The notes beneath the pieces were generated by a model, which worked only from the letters and a program-made list of their open reading frames with translations, ran no database searches and was not told where the DNA came from. Of a stretch of DNA of 64,000 nt, positions 62,387 through 64,000 are shown piece by piece. Both the position numbers and the translations under genes were made by a program. Source of the DNA: Rotaria sordida. Its lineage: Eukaryota; Rotifera; Eurotatoria; Philodinida; Philodinidae. Within the stretch, counting starts at the first letter, position 1, and the number at the start of each line of letters is the position of its first letter. The stretch is from assembly GCA_905250125.1 (NCBI GenBank), contig CAJNOL010000636.1, positions 7,885-71,884 on the forward strand, given 5' to 3'.

Positions 62387-64000
62387 ATGAATTTAGTTAC
62401 ACCAAGACAACGTCAACAATGGTTAAGTCAAGCAGAAGATTATGCTGATATTGTACATAGAATTTTTTAAAACTTCTATATATATATTTTCTTTATTAAT
62501 AGTTTCTTCAACGTACTAAATATGTATTACCACATTTAGCAAGATTTTGTTTAGTATCAACATTTATTGAAGATGGTATTCGTATGTGGATGCAATGGAG
62601 TGAACAAAGAGAATATATTATGAAAAGTTGGAATGTTGGATGGTTTATTGGAACACTTTTTGTTATTATTAATTTATTTGGTCAACTTATACCATGTGCA
62701 ATGATTTTAGCAAGAAAAAAAACTGATATAGCTTGTGGAATATTAGTTTTTATTATTTGTTTTCAAGTAAGTTTTTATTTTTTATAAATCTAGAGAGAAT
62801 ATTTAATTAGATTTATAATAAATTGAACTTTTTTTTTTTTGAGTCATGCAAATATAGTTCAAAAACTTCGTTCTTAGCTCATTCGATAGAGAATTTTTCG
62901 CTTCGCAAAATCGATTAAGATATTTCCTTCTTTTACAAAAACAAGGATTTTAAGTGGTCGACAGATTGATCAAAATATTTAGTTTCAATACATTTGACAA
63001 CAAGTAAAAGTCGAAATCAAACAAAAAATGATTTGAGTTTCAAATCATATGTAAAACGTATTACTTCGAAACTAACGAATGCATAAAAGCAAAAAAGATT
63101 CTCATTTGGCACAAAAATCTTTATAACAAAATATGATTTAATATCGATGCTGTATACAACTGTCAAATGAAATGCACAGTTTCGTAGAACGAAAAATTTT
63201 CCATCGAATAAGTTAAGAACAAAATCTCTCAATTGTGTTTGTACTATTGTCCTATTCCTTATGGGGCACTGGTTAATGTTTAACAGAGAAAACAAATTAC
63301 TTTGTTATAGATTATTGTTTTAGATCGGTCAGATTTTTTTATCAAGGAAATCATGACAGCTAAATGCGTTTTTTCTATTTAAGAAAAAAATCCTGTTGAT
63401 TTTATTCTCTCTAACTTCAATCAAAAAGACTTTTTTTTTTTAAATAAGTTATCTAGTAGTAGATAATACTATAAGAATCAGATTTACAGATAAGGGTTAA
63501 TCTAGCATTACGACTCTTAAAAAATATTCTACTAGACGTTTGCATGACTACGATTTTTCGGATTTAGTTAAGGCCACACTAATAAAGCCTTTGAGAATCC
63601 TTTCTTAAACATTAATGTTGCCAAAAATGATTACAGTTTATCAATAAGTCGCAAATTTTTGGTACGAAAAAAATTGTGAAAATTTCATCAAAACCTTCAG
63701 TTTTTGTTTCGGTCATAGAGATCTGATCATGTATGATTACTTCGCATCATGATTCGATAAATAATCAATAGCGTCTTTTAATAATTTTAATGGTCTATCA
63801 GCAAATGGACCGAGATATTAGTTTCTGCAGATGAATCGAATTTTTCCATTTTATTCGACTTTTCGAAAAATATAATTTGCTGGTGAAAACCATATTTCTG
63901 TGAATAGTCAATTTAATAATGAAATATTGTATATTTGAATTGACAAATTTCACAGGTTATTGTTTTTTTTCTTATATAGTCAATTGCATATCAAATTATT
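62387..64000 (+). CDS. SURF4: Surfeit locus protein 4 (ER cargo receptor), 3' truncated by window
   Basis: Three exons are in view: 62387-62452, 62503-62766 and 63980-64000 (continuing past the edge), giving 117 residues of about 270. SURF4 (yeast Erv29) is a multispanning receptor that loads soluble secretory proteins into COPII vesicles at the ER. Support: QAEDYADIFLQRTKYVLPHL, STFIEDGIRMWMQWSEQREY, then a membrane span (WFIGTLFVIINLFGQLIPCA) and SIAYQII, all in line with the animal protein. The donor of exon 1 is placed at GTACAT (62453) because this alone joins in phase to FLQR. Intron 2 (62767-63979) is long and shows nothing recognisable. Confidence 0.92.

Overview
The window looks like nuclear DNA of a small-genome lophotrochozoan, most likely a rotifer and probably a bdelloid. 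The DNA is strongly A+T-rich. Genes are split by many introns, most of only 45-80 bases with GT..AG ends, and exons favour A/T-ending codons. Proteins match animal families closely. The genus is an inference; no rRNA or mitochondrial marker is present.

Layout. 1-491: last exon of an unrecognised + strand gene. 655-6238 (-): STKLD1-type pseudokinase, 21 exons. 6603-7205 (+): TOMM22. 7578-14036 (+): EIF3L. 15521-21698 (+): NPC1. 23867-25807 (-): NCK-type adaptor with two instead of three SH3 domains. 27531-30606 (+): SLBP. 31088-34918 (+): AP-3 mu subunit with what look like two mutually exclusive exons. 35185-35466 (+): CREBL2-like bZIP. 37201-37947 (+): IMP3. 44070-45693 (+): FoxA after about 6 kb without genes. 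48708-49926 (-): small BEN-like gene with one frame break. 56017-60336 (-): ADAD/ADAR-like protein with dead deaminase residues. 62387-64000 (+): SURF4, cut by the window edge.

The genes do not form one pathway. They serve separate housekeeping and developmental jobs: mitochondrial import, translation initiation, sterol export from lysosomes, tyrosine-kinase signalling, histone mRNA binding, vesicle coats, small-subunit ribosome assembly, endoderm transcription and ER cargo export.

Between and inside them lie DNA-transposon traces. There are foldback elements at 3728-4495, 28440-29171 and 36131-36663, a Mutator-like element at 46414-47212, a 186-bp hAT-type MITE at 49980-50165, and a decayed TNP2-like transposase at 50390-51650. 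A TGTGG-rich inverted array resembling telomere repeats sits at 51653-51774. The stretch 46400-55600 is the accessory part of the window.

The strongest novel lead is the AP-3 mu exon pair (32512-32671 and 32822-33002). Both exons share the same splice phases, using both breaks the frame, and they swap the part of the mu-homology domain that helps form the tyrosine-motif pocket.
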